A stretch of DNA of 34,817 bases from Candidatus Dojkabacteria bacterium (lineage in GTDB: Bacteria > Patescibacteriota > Dojkabacteria > B142 > JAFGMG01), in the NCBI GenBank assembly GCA_016927655.1, contig JAFGMG010000001.1:1-34817 (forward strand), in the 5' to 3' direction. Positions within the stretch are counted from its first letter, which is position 1; each line of letters starts with the position of its first letter. The notes under the pieces are model-generated. The model was given only the letters and a program-made list of their open reading frames with translations, was not told where the DNA came from and did no database searches. A program made the position numbers and the translations under genes. Below, in pieces: positions 1-7,287 of the stretch.

Positions 1-83
1 AGAGGTGCATGAGTGGTTTAAATGGCAGTCCTGGAAAGACTGTGAGCCCTTGGGCTCCGCAGGTTCGAATCCTGTCCTCTCCG
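1..83 (+). tRNA. tRNA-Ser (GGA), 5' end cut by window edge
   Basis: The anticodon stem closes a seven-base loop with GGA at 33-35, which reads serine codons UCC and UCU. A long variable arm (about 43-59) is typical of class II tRNAs. The T arm (60-76) contains GGTTCGAAT. The 3' acceptor strand CCTCTCC (76-82) with discriminator G at 83 pairs with GGAGAGG, of which only AGAGG is inside the window, so two 5' bases are missing. No CCA is encoded. Confidence 0.95.
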
Positions 84-136
84 TATTAATAAAAATGAAC
101 ATCGTCCAAAACTACATCTCAGCTTAATAATTGGAA

Positions 137-895
137 ATGGCAGAGATAATTAGTGAATACCATGAAGTCACTGCCGACAGCCCTTTAAACTATTTGGGGA
201 TATTCGATATTCCAATGAGTGGATCCCAGGCGCAGCTAATTCATAGTATTACAAGGAATTTCACCGTTGGAACTGGTGAAGATGGCCTTTTTAACTTCAA
301 TACTGAAGGAGCAAATGATTTTCTGGAACAAGCAATATTTAAAGATGGCGAAAAAATTCCTTTTGGAGAAGCTGTCGAAATTCTTTCTTCCTCTGCTGTT
401 TTTAATAAGGGAAATACATGCCCCTTATCAGAAGGGACAATAGCCGTGATGAAGAGCTGTAAAAGTGGAGATTTCATCCAGACCGTATTAGATGGAAAAG
501 CAACTTGTATTGAGCTGCCTCTTTGGCTAAGCTTAGCTGCAAATACATATTACCAGGGTGAAATTGCAAATGAGTTAGTTCCATATATTCGTGCAGAAGA
601 ACGCAAGGGAGGGCCATTATTTGGGATCGCTCATTTAGGATTTGCCTGGAGACCCGTTGATTCCGAAAAAATAAATATTACGGTTTACCCAGGATTTACT
701 GCTTCAATGAATACTAGTTTTTCAGACCGTTTCGAAAGTGCGAAAGCGTTTATTACGGAAAGAGATGCAGAACTTGAAGATGAGGAAGAAATAACTAGGC
801 TGGCTTTAATTTTAACTAATGAAATTATGCTTGCATCAGCTGCATTGAGTAAAAATATTCGAAGGAAGCAAGAGCAGGAAGGCTACCCGGCTTGA
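137..895 (+). CDS. Hypothetical protein, family not recognised
   Basis: A 252-residue soluble protein that I do not recognise. I see no signal peptide, membrane segment or catalytic motif. The C-terminal third is strongly charged, with an acidic run (DAELEDEEE) followed by a predicted helix and a basic tail (RRKQEQE). The frame also allows a TTG start at 131. I prefer ATG at 137 because TAATAA (125-130) lies six bases upstream, matching the -10-to-start spacing seen at many other genes here. It sits 53 bases after tRNA-Ser and 39 bases before the hydrolase gene. The long open frame and sensible composition make it a real gene of unknown role. Confidence 0.75.
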   Translation: MAEIISEYHEVTADSPLNYLGIFDIPMSGSQAQLIHSITRNFTVGTGEDGLFNFNTEGANDFLEQAIFKDGEKIPFGEAVEILSSSAVFNKGNTCPLSEGTIAVMKSCKSGDFIQTVLDGKATCIELPLWLSLAANTYYQGEIANELVPYIRAEERKGGPLFGIAHLGFAWRPVDSEKINITVYPGFTASMNTSFSDRFESAKAFITERDAELEDEEEITRLALILTNEIMLASAALSKNIRRKQEQEGYPA

Positions 896-934
896 CTTAG
901 ACAAACAGCTACCTGTAGTATTGCAATTAAATCT

Positions 935-1549
935 ATGAAAAAAATCCAAATCCTATATATCCACGGCGGGGATACCTTTAAGACCCACAAAGACTATATC
1001 AACTTCTTGAAAACCCGGGAAATTTCTATCAAGGAGAGAATCAGATGGTCTGGGGAGTATCTTACAAAAGCACTAGGCGATGATTTCCAAATCATCAGAC
1101 CTCGAATGCCTTTACAAGACAATGCAAAATATGAAGAATGGAAAATACAATTTGAAAGATATCTTCCTTTCTTAAGCGGAAAAATTATTCTAATCGGTGC
1201 ATCTTTAGGTGGAATTTTTTTAGCCCAATATTTATCAGAAAATAAATTGCCCCAAAAAGTGTTATCGGCTTACCTGATCTGTCCGCCATACGATGATTCG
1301 CTCACCGGCGAAGATTTAGATGGCGGTTTCAAACTTAAAGAAAATCTATCTCTTCTTGAAAAAAATACGCAAAATCTCTACTTGCTGTTTTCAAAGGACG
1401 ATGATGTTGTCCCAATTGCTCACGCAGCAAAATACAAAAAGAAATTAAATAATGCAAAATTTGTAATCTTTGAAAGCAAAAACGGACATTTTGTAATAGA
1501 AGAATTTCCAGAAATTGTTAAAATGATAAAAAAGGATATCGATATTTAA
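935..1549 (+). CDS. Alpha/beta hydrolase (RBBP9/YdeN-like serine hydrolase)
   Basis: The 204-residue length suits the small cytosolic serine hydrolases of the RBBP9/YdeN type. The N-terminal strand ILYIHGGD resembles the oxyanion-hole strand. The nucleophile elbow is GASLGG, with Ser near residue 89. A likely acid is in FSKDDDVVP near residue 150, and the catalytic His is in NGHF near residue 184. Order and spacing of Ser, Asp and His fit the fold. There is no signal peptide. The substrate cannot be deduced. Family assignment is confident at fold level, less so for the subfamily. Confidence 0.8.
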   Translation: MKKIQILYIHGGDTFKTHKDYINFLKTREISIKERIRWSGEYLTKALGDDFQIIRPRMPLQDNAKYEEWKIQFERYLPFLSGKIILIGASLGGIFLAQYLSENKLPQKVLSAYLICPPYDDSLTGEDLDGGFKLKENLSLLEKNTQNLYLLFSKDDDVVPIAHAAKYKKKLNNAKFVIFESKNGHFVIEEFPEIVKMIKKDIDI

Positions 1550-1577
1550 ATAATTATATCCATTATAGTAATTTATT

Positions 1578-2204
1578 ATGCGAAAGAACCTCATTCTTTT
1601 ATTTATCATAGCATCTACCTCTCTGTTATTTTCTCAAAAAGCTCATGCAGATTTGATCGTTCCGGGGACAAAATCTGTAGATTGGTGCTACGAGATTTCA
1701 AATATTGATGACTATCCAAATTATGTTTTTGTCTACAATGAAGAAAGAGTATCTGACTTTGGTGTGATAAATCAAGGAGACTGCTTTATTTTCTACAAAA
1801 TTGGTCTGGCTGGCATTTACGCCATCCCGAAGGCGGACTTTGATGAAAGTGAACTTGATGAAGATTTTTTTGCAGAAAATAATCCAAAACTAATCAGATC
1901 AAATATCCAGCTTGATCCTTACGGCTCAGTCCAATGGGATGATCCACTGGATAAAGTGGTTATCACTCTCGAAATCTTGTCTTTAGATCCAACCAGCCTC
2001 GATATCCAAAAATCTAATGTGACTTATTCATATTTAGACGGCACATCAGAGGAAAAACCTTTTCAATCTCAAGATGCGATACCAGAGCCATCAAGATCCA
2101 ATTTTCTACCTGGCTGGTTTATGGACTCCTGGTTTATAATACTGCCGGTAACAGCGATCATTGGCATCGGTGCAGTTCTTCTGATTCGGAAGTACAAAAA
2201 ATGA
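1578..2204 (+). CDS. Secreted protein with C-terminal membrane anchor, unknown
   Basis: The 208-residue product has a clear signal peptide (Lys/Arg, a hydrophobic run of about 17 residues, then a likely cut after KAHA). A predicted beta-rich extracellular domain follows, with two or three cysteines (WCYE, GDCF). The C-terminus has one hydrophobic segment (about residues 180-203) followed by RKYKK, so the domain should face outward and be tethered to the membrane. The sequence FLPGW before the anchor is not an LPXTG motif. The stop codon overlaps the start of the next gene (ATGA), so the two are probably translationally coupled. I do not recognise the family. Confidence 0.75.
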   Translation: MRKNLILLFIIASTSLLFSQKAHADLIVPGTKSVDWCYEISNIDDYPNYVFVYNEERVSDFGVINQGDCFIFYKIGLAGIYAIPKADFDESELDEDFFAENNPKLIRSNIQLDPYGSVQWDDPLDKVVITLEILSLDPTSLDIQKSNVTYSYLDGTSEEKPFQSQDAIPEPSRSNFLPGWFMDSWFIILPVTAIIGIGAVLLIRKYKK

Positions 2205-2518
2205 ATTTGATATTTTTAAATATTCTGGCTTTAATAGTCACTGTTCTTATCGAATTTGTAATTCTGTGGATTTTCATCAGAAAGGACTTCTTTAAAATAT
2301 TTCTATTTACTCTTTTGATAAATTCTTTTACTTTACCTGCCGCGACTTATTTTTATAATTATATTTATCAAAATTTCTTTATTATTGAAATTGCGGTTTT
2401 CTTAGCTGAAAGCGTTTTCATAATGCTGCTGTTGGAAATAAAATTCCCGAAGGCGTCACTGATTTCACTTGTTGCAAATTCCGCAACAGCTATGTTAAGC
2501 TTTATTCTAATAGATTAA
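2201..2518 (+). CDS. Small polytopic membrane protein
   Basis: A 105-residue, very hydrophobic protein with about four membrane segments (roughly 4-26, 31-50, 57-78 and 84-104). A glutamate in the first segment, the sequence INSFTLPAA in the second and AES in the third are unusual polar positions inside the membrane. They resemble small membrane families with an LTNP-type motif, but I cannot name the family. It overlaps the upstream secreted-protein gene by four bases and is followed 28 bases later by the cytochrome b5-like gene. A three-gene envelope unit is likely. Confidence 0.7.
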   Translation: MNLIFLNILALIVTVLIEFVILWIFIRKDFFKIFLFTLLINSFTLPAATYFYNYIYQNFFIIEIAVFLAESVFIMLLLEIKFPKASLISLVANSATAMLSFILID

Positions 2519-2546
2519 ATTATTTCGTTACGTTAGGATTAAACTA

Positions 2547-3272
2547 ATGAAAAAAATCTCATTATTTCTATCAATTCTTTTCTCTATCGCCCTTATGCAA
2601 GTCATTGCAGCAACGTATACCCTCCAAGATGTACAGGAGCATGATACTCCTGATGACTGCTGGATGATTTTTGAAAGCTCCGTTTACAACTTTTCTACCA
2701 GCCATCTCGATGATCATGCAAAAAAATTCCTTGATATAGATAGCTGGTGTGGAACTGATATGACCTTGGATTTCAAGACGAAGGCAGGTATAGGAGAGGA
2801 TCACAAAGAGAGAGTTTATACTGATCTGGCAAATTATTATGTCGGTGACTACTCTGATACAACAGTCAGCACACCAGGGAACGAACAAGACTCAGACTCT
2901 ACAACAACAATTGAAAGACAAAATCCATACAATTTCTGGGCACCTGCACTTATCGCATTCGTCTCATATATGACTTATTGGGGTTTTAGCAAATGGAGCG
3001 CCACAAAAAAAATCAAAATTTTCGATAAAAGAATTTTTAATTTTACATTTAATACTTTTATGCTGCTTGGACTTATACCATCAGTATTATTTGGATTCAT
3101 AATGATAGCTGCATATTCGTACTCCAGCATCAAAGATATTGATTTCGACTTTTTGTACTGGCATGTGGAGCTTTCGGTAGCATTTGGAGTTCTGCTGGTG
3201 ACGCATTTTTTTACTAGGTTTAAACTTTATCTAGTACCATTGAAGTTGCTTAGGCGAGGATCCATATTATAA
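2547..3272 (+). CDS. Cytochrome b5-like haem-binding membrane protein
   Basis: After a signal peptide (1-21), residues 23-104 resemble the cytochrome b5 fold: the opening YTLQDVQEHDTPDDCWM matches the family start. The usual HPGG haem motif is replaced by HAKK (His57), while the second axial His (His86, in GEDHKERVY) and the closing YYVGDY are kept. Three membrane segments follow (about 132-150, 168-190, 205-224). The last two carry His in YWHVEL and THFFTRF, the kind of pair that can hold a second haem in small membrane cytochromes. A role in electron transfer outside the membrane is inferred. The gene's end overlaps the convergent regulator gene by 46 bases. Confidence 0.7.
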   Translation: MKKISLFLSILFSIALMQVIAATYTLQDVQEHDTPDDCWMIFESSVYNFSTSHLDDHAKKFLDIDSWCGTDMTLDFKTKAGIGEDHKERVYTDLANYYVGDYSDTTVSTPGNEQDSDSTTTIERQNPYNFWAPALIAFVSYMTYWGFSKWSATKKIKIFDKRIFNFTFNTFMLLGLIPSVLFGFIMIAAYSYSSIKDIDFDFLYWHVELSVAFGVLLVTHFFTRFKLYLVPLKLLRRGSIL

Positions 3273-3541
3273 ATTAATTGTAGGCCAAATTCCTCCCTTT
3301 CAAGGTCATTCCCGATTTTGATAAATTCGGTTTCATATTTTAATGCCTCAAGAACTATCATAAGAGTTGAGAGGTTTACAGATCTGCCACTCTCAAGTTT
3401 CCAAATCGTTTTTTTGCTCAATCCAATCAATTTAGATAGATCCCTTACAGAGAAATGTGTAATTCGTCTTAAGTATTTTAACTGTTCTCCCAGTTCTGAT
3501 TGCCGGATCATGGCATCAAGACGGAGCCTTTTTTCGCTCAT
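3227..3541 (-). CDS. XRE-family helix-turn-helix transcription regulator
   Basis: A 104-residue protein with one Cro/C1-type HTH at about residues 17-72: GEQLKYLRR, then VRDLSKLIGLSKKTIWKLESGR, then LSTLMIVLEAL. This arrangement is diagnostic of the XRE fold. The short C-terminal tail shows no partner or toxin domain. A -10-like TATAGT (3547-3552 on the minus strand) ends five bases before the ATG. The 123 bp palindromic element at 3564-3686 lies just beyond it, so any -35 contacts would fall inside that element. It may regulate itself or the diverging neighbours. No toxin gene is next to it. Confidence 0.85.
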   Translation of the reverse strand: MSEKRLRLDAMIRQSELGEQLKYLRRITHFSVRDLSKLIGLSKKTIWKLESGRSVNLSTLMIVLEALKYETEFIKIGNDLEREEFGLQLIYNMDPRLSNFNGTR

Positions 3542-3546
3542 AGTTA

Positions 3547-3552
3547 ACTATA
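3547..3552 (-). promoter_or_regulatory. -10-like box of the XRE gene, leaderless type
   Basis: On the minus strand TATAGT is followed by five bases and then ATG. Transcription would begin at or within a base or two of the start codon. No convincing -35 is seen. That position falls in the left arm of the palindromic element. Confidence 0.4.
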
Positions 3553-3563
3553 GATATTGTATA

Positions 3564-3686
3564 GGTGTCTTACTATCGGTAATCTTTTTTATTATATCAA
3601 AAAATGGTCTTGGGAATAGCTATCTAGAAAGAATTCCCAATAATAAAATTGATGCCGGGGGAAAAGGTTACCGATAGTAAGACACC
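3564..3686. repeat. 123 bp palindromic element (MITE-like or large operator)
   Basis: Perfect 19-base inverted arms lie at 3564-3582 and 3668-3686 (GGTGTCTTACTATCGGTAA and its complement). Inside, a second perfect inverted repeat (TTGGGAAT/ATTCCCAA) lies at 3610-3617 and 3633-3640. Both pairs share the same centre, 3625. The outer arms extend inward with mostly matching CTTTT tracts and G-U-compatible positions. The element holds no gene and fills most of the space between the XRE gene and the lytic-enzyme gene. I see no clear target-site duplication. It could be a non-autonomous transposon, a large hairpin in RNA, or an operator region. Confidence 0.7.
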
Positions 3687-3726
3687 ATGCAGAATATTCT
3701 GCCCTCACAATAACAAACCCGCTATG

Positions 3727-4572
3727 TTATAAAATAAAAAAACCCTCTTTCTGCTGGATCGCATCTATCAGAGGCTCAAATTTGTTCTCTATAACCCATT
3801 GAAGAGAAGTGCTCGTACTCACACCAATCTTACCTGCAATATAGCTCGCATAGTTTGGATCGCCCGGAGCGTACTTACTAAAGACATATGACAATGAACA
3901 ATCCCCATCAGCGCATTCGCCATATGCAGTATGCGTTGCAGCAGCAATTGCTTTCATGTAAGCTTTTAGACCATTCCTACCATCCTGATATGTTGAGAAT
4001 ATCATGTATGTCCCGCCCCTGGAATCAATTCTCTCTCCACATGGTTTTGGACCACCATGCTTAGTAATATAACTAATGCGGGCACTTGAGTATCTGATAT
4101 TACCAGGATTGTTGTTCTGACACGACCAGCCAAGATATCCCTCCTCTTTTCCAGGCTCAACTCTGCAAGCCCAATGGCCATCATTAATATTGCATGGTAC
4201 GCAGTTTTGCGTACTGACAGGACAAGTCCCATTTGTCAGTGGAGGTGGTGAAGCCGGAGGACTCTGTGTTTGACCTGAAGCTGGCTGCGAAACTGCCGCT
4301 GCTTCGTTTTGCGTCTTGATCAAATCATCGCCAAGCATCTCGACTTTTTCTTCCAAACTATCACTTACAAGTGTGTCATTTTCCAAACCATCCTCCTCGT
4401 ACTGCGGCAAGCTCACGCGAACTGTTTCGGAATTTTCATTTTGTGCGCTTGAATTATTGCCATAAAAATCCAGTTTTGAGATTGTTAAAATCAAAAAATA
4501 CCCAGAAATTATCACTCCTACAAGAACTAGGAAAATAATGCCAAGAAACTGTTTGCTGATCAAACTTTTCAT
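3727..4572 (-). CDS. Membrane-anchored peptidoglycan lytic enzyme-like protein
   Basis: The 281-residue protein has an N-terminal membrane anchor (about 9-31), an acidic and then Pro/Ser/Gln-rich stalk (about 38-115), a Cys-rich patch (CPVSTQNCVPC), and a C-terminal domain starting with NNNPGNIRY at about 155. The order NNPGNIR, then FSTYQDGRNGLKAYMKA, then a SKYAPGDPNYASYIAGKIGV stretch matches the domain of phage virion lytic transglycosylases such as the PRD1 P5/P7-type proteins. I infer cleavage of glycan strands outside the membrane, for wall remodelling or a secretion apparatus. No phage genes are nearby. The start is supported by a well-placed promoter. Confidence 0.75.
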   Translation of the reverse strand: MKSLISKQFLGIIFLVLVGVIISGYFLILTISKLDFYGNNSSAQNENSETVRVSLPQYEEDGLENDTLVSDSLEEKVEMLGDDLIKTQNEAAAVSQPASGQTQSPPASPPPLTNGTCPVSTQNCVPCNINDGHWACRVEPGKEEGYLGWSCQNNNPGNIRYSSARISYITKHGGPKPCGERIDSRGGTYMIFSTYQDGRNGLKAYMKAIAAATHTAYGECADGDCSLSYVFSKYAPGDPNYASYIAGKIGVSTSTSLQWVIENKFEPLIDAIQQKEGFFIL

Positions 4573-4578
4573 ATTACA

Positions 4579-4607
4579 AATTTAACCTGTTTATACACAC
4601 AAGTCAA
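4579..4607 (-). promoter_or_regulatory. Sigma-70-type promoter of the lytic-enzyme gene, leaderless
   Basis: On the minus strand TTGACT (4607-4602) is followed by a 17-base spacer and TAAATT (4584-4579). The ATG at 4572 lies six bases past the -10 hexamer, exactly where transcription should start. This is one of the clearest leaderless cases in the window. It overlaps the divergent RRM gene promoter region. Confidence 0.6.
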
Positions 4608-4616
4608 AAGCAATAT

Positions 4617-4624
4617 GCTATAAT
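4617..4624 (+). promoter_or_regulatory. Extended -10 promoter of the RRM gene
   Basis: The sequence from 4616 reads TGC followed by TATAAT (4619-4624), a perfect extended -10. The -35 region is poor, as is common with extended -10 promoters. Transcription would start near 4631, giving a leader of about 70 bases, which contrasts with the leaderless neighbours. Confidence 0.6.
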
Positions 4625-4701
4625 AGCATCGCTGCGAAAAATTAGTGTAAGCGAGTTTCCACTTCCTTATCCGTAGTTTTATACTTTTTAGTTTTTTTAA
4701 T

Positions 4702-4974
4702 GTGGGAAATAAATTATTTGTAGGTAACATCTCATGGGGTGCTACACAAGAAGACCTGGAGAACTTGTTCGGTCAGGCTGGGACACTTGTCGAGGTTAAA
4801 TTAGTCATGGACAGAGAGAATCCAAGCAGACACAGAGGATTCGCTTTTGTTACTATGTCAACAGAAGAGGAAGCACAGGAGGCTATCAAAAAATTCAATG
4901 GATATGAACTTGATGGAAGAGAATTGAATGTTAGCATTGCAAAACCTCAGAAACCAAGAGAAGATAGATTCTAA
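4702..4974 (+). CDS. RRM RNA-binding protein (cyanobacterial Rbp-like)
   Basis: A 90-residue protein that is a single RNA recognition motif. RNP2 is LFVGNI (residues 5-10) and RNP1 is RGFAFVTM (about 45-52). The C-terminal part GYELDGRELNVSIAKP is typical of the fold. Bacterial single-RRM proteins bind single-stranded RNA, often in cold response or mRNA localisation. The precise role here is unknown. GTG at 4702 is the start that gives the expected N-terminus. An ATG two bases earlier is in a different frame. It is a single-gene unit bounded by its own promoter and terminator. Confidence 0.9.
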   Translation: MGNKLFVGNISWGATQEDLENLFGQAGTLVEVKLVMDRENPSRHRGFAFVTMSTEEEAQEAIKKFNGYELDGRELNVSIAKPQKPREDRF

Positions 4975-5000
4975 GGTTTAAACTAAATACAAGTTTAGAA

Positions 5001-5028
5001 AGAGCGGAAATAAATCCGCTCTTTTTTT
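5001..5028 (+). terminator. Intrinsic terminator of the RRM gene
   Basis: Eight-base stem AGAGCGGA (5001-5008) and TCCGCTCT (5015-5022) with a six-base loop, followed by a run of T to 5028. It is 27 bases after the RRM stop codon. Confidence 0.9.
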
Positions 5029-5086
5029 ATTCGGATAAATATTCTTCATATATTCCACTCAGCAAATTATAATTCTGCCTAATCTG

Positions 5087-5401
5087 CTAATGTACTTGGT
5101 ATGGATCGAAGTCCCTTCTTCTAACTTCATTTAATCTGGCAAGATTATATTGATTAAGACCTTCTGCGTACCAAGGGAAATCATAAAATCTCTGCAGGAA
5201 ATATAATGCTGCTGCAGGACCGCTTGCAAAAGTACCTTCTTTTGAAGTTGCACACATATTTATATTTTCCATCCAGGTTATAATTTTTTCAATGACCCTG
5301 ATCTCAATTGGTTCTGCAACTATGCCTGTCCAGCCTTCGAATCTACTTATCGCCATATGTAAATGTCTGTCAATCTCAAAGGCCCCTTCTTTTTCAGTCA
5401 T
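5087..5401 (-). CDS. Hypothetical protein downstream of thrS
   Basis: A 104-residue soluble protein that I do not recognise. It is rich in aromatic residues (FEGWTG, YFLQRFYDFPWYAEGLNQY) and predicted mainly helical. It has no signal peptide or membrane segment. It begins 11 bases after the thrS stop codon on the same strand, so it is probably transcribed with thrS and would come under the same T-box control. There is no evidence that it works with threonyl-tRNA synthetase. Confidence 0.6.
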   Translation of the reverse strand: MTEKEGAFEIDRHLHMAISRFEGWTGIVAEPIEIRVIEKIITWMENINMCATSKEGTFASGPAAALYFLQRFYDFPWYAEGLNQYNLARLNEVRRRDFDPYQVH

Positions 5402-5412
5402 ACAACAGAGAA

Positions 5413-7215
5413 TTACATTTCTAATATTAAATCACGCTTCTCGATTTTATCCTCTAGCTTGTCTACGAATTCATCAAGCTTCATCACCACGTTTTTCTGC
5501 TCGTCCCTATATCGAATTGATACTTTTTCTTCTTGTTCTTCTCTTTTACCGATTATTACCATGTACGGAATCTGCATTTTCTGCGCATCACGGATTTTTG
5601 ACTGCATCATGTCATCGCGTTTGTCATTTAATACCCGAATACCTTCAGCTTTCAATTTTTCCTCAATCTTATCAGCATAGGTATGATTATCTTCACCAAT
5701 AGGGATAATTACAACCTGCTCAGGTGAGAGCCACGCCGGAAATTTACCTGCAGTATGTTCGATCATCACAGAAGTAAATCTTTCAATCGATCCCATAATC
5801 GCTGCATGCAGCATCACAACTCTTTCTTTTTCTGCATTTTCATTAATGCATGTCAGATCAAAGCTCTCGGGCATATTCATATCGAGTTGAATCGTAGCTA
5901 CCTGCCACTGCCTGCCAAGAGAATCCTTCGCCATGAAGTCTATTTTTGGCCCGTACATTGCGGCTTCTCCTTCCACTATTTCAAATTCAACCTTCCTCTC
6001 TTTCGCAAGTTCTTCCAAAATATTTTCAGCCTTTTTCCAAGTTTTGGAGTCTCCAAGATATGCTCCAAAATTTTTAGGATCATGAAAAGATAGCCGGACT
6101 TTTAATTCGAACCCAAATTTAGAATAAAACTCATCAACAATATCCCAGATTGCAAAAAACTCGCTCTTTACTTGATCAAACCGACAAAACACATGAGCAT
6201 CATCCTGGGTTATACATCTAACCCTTGAAAGACCTGACAATTCTCCACTTTGTTCATCGCGGTAGACCATAGTAGTTTCTGCATACCTTTGCGGTAAATC
6301 ACGATAACTTCTTTGAACATGAGCATATATTTGTGTATGATGCGGACAATTCATCGGTTTCATCGCAAATTCATGTCCTTCGCGTGTTTTGATTTTAAAA
6401 AGTTCATTTGCAAATTTCTTCCAATGACCGCTTTTTATATACAAATCCTTTTTTGTGATGTGAGGAATCGCGACTTTCTGATAACCCTTTGCCTTTCTTA
6501 ATTCCCATACAAATTTATCTAATTCTTCTCTGATAATTGTCCCTTTTGGAGTCCATAGCGGCAGACCGCCGCCTACAAGTTCCGAAAAAGTAAATAAATC
6601 AAGTTCTTTCCCAATTTTTTTATGATCCCGTTTCTTGACCTCCTCTAGAAAAATTATATGCTCATCCAATTCTTTCTGAGTCTTAAATGACGTACCGTAT
6701 ATTCGAGTGAGCATTTTATTTTTCTCGTCGCCTCTCCAATAGGCACCAGCAACTGAAAGAAGTTTTATCTTCCCAATCTGCCCGGTACTTCCAATGTGTG
6801 GTCCTTTGCAGAGATCGACAAAAACTTCTTTTCCATCATTATCTATATTTGCATAAATTGTTACCATCTTGTCACCTTTGGCCTCTATCTCATCCAGCCA
6901 TTCCTGCTTGTAAGGATTGTCCTTGAATAATTCTCTTGCTTCGCTGATAGAAATTTCTCTTCGTTCAATTTTTTGATTCTCTTTAATGATTTTTCTCATC
7001 TCCTCCTCAATCTTAGGGAAATCTTCCTCACTCACTGCGAAATTCTCTGGCGAATCGAAATCAAAATAGAACCCTTCTTCGATTGCCGGCCCCATTGCCA
7101 TTATAATTTTGTCTTTACCGTAGATATTCTGCATTGCCTGCATAAGGACATGCTCTGCACTATGCCGCATTTTAAACAATTCCGACTCCTCGTAATTTTT
7201 ATCCATAATTTTCAT
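5413..7215 (-). CDS. thrS: Threonyl-tRNA synthetase, lacking the TGS domain
   Basis: Charges tRNA-Thr with threonine in the cytosol. The 600-residue protein begins directly with the editing domain: HSAEH at 18-22, and CKGPHIG further on. It lacks the N-terminal TGS domain that usually adds about 60 residues. The class II catalytic core is intact: MNCPHH with the zinc cysteine, motif 2 around VYRDEQSGELSGLSRVR, the QDDAHVFC stretch, and motif 3 in HAAIMGSIERF. The anticodon-binding domain (VVIIPIGEDN to the C-terminus) is complete. ATG at 7215 or at codon 4 both fit. A T-box leader with a terminator lies directly upstream. Confidence 0.97.
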   Translation of the reverse strand: MKIMDKNYEESELFKMRHSAEHVLMQAMQNIYGKDKIIMAMGPAIEEGFYFDFDSPENFAVSEEDFPKIEEEMRKIIKENQKIERREISISEARELFKDNPYKQEWLDEIEAKGDKMVTIYANIDNDGKEVFVDLCKGPHIGSTGQIGKIKLLSVAGAYWRGDEKNKMLTRIYGTSFKTQKELDEHIIFLEEVKKRDHKKIGKELDLFTFSELVGGGLPLWTPKGTIIREELDKFVWELRKAKGYQKVAIPHITKKDLYIKSGHWKKFANELFKIKTREGHEFAMKPMNCPHHTQIYAHVQRSYRDLPQRYAETTMVYRDEQSGELSGLSRVRCITQDDAHVFCRFDQVKSEFFAIWDIVDEFYSKFGFELKVRLSFHDPKNFGAYLGDSKTWKKAENILEELAKERKVEFEIVEGEAAMYGPKIDFMAKDSLGRQWQVATIQLDMNMPESFDLTCINENAEKERVVMLHAAIMGSIERFTSVMIEHTAGKFPAWLSPEQVVIIPIGEDNHTYADKIEEKLKAEGIRVLNDKRDDMMQSKIRDAQKMQIPYMVIIGKREEQEEKVSIRYRDEQKNVVMKLDEFVDKLEDKIEKRDLILEM

Positions 7216-7238
7216 TTAATAACTAAATATAGATTAAC

Positions 7239-7287
7239 AAAAAAAGACCCTTTTGAATAATAATTTTCGTTACTATTCAAAAGGGTC
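7239..7287 (-). terminator. T-box-controlled intrinsic terminator
   Basis: On the minus strand GACCCTTTTGAATA (7287-7274) pairs perfectly over 14 bases with TATTCAAAAGGGTC (7259-7246), followed by seven T (7245-7239). It is 23 bases before the thrS start and shares bases with the antiterminator. Confidence 0.92.

Noticed and set aside
2088-2200. LPXTG-type sorting signal in the 208-residue secreted protein
   Set aside because: FLPGW before the anchor does not fit LPXTG, and the similarity to a sorting tail is only general.
3318-3677. 119-residue plus-strand reading over the XRE gene and palindrome
   Set aside because: It lies antisense to a convincing XRE gene and through the inverted repeat, with no protein-like features.
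3727-4572. Prophage, suggested by the virion-type lytic domain
   Set aside because: No capsid, tail, terminase or integrase genes nearby, and the protein has its own membrane anchor and promoter.
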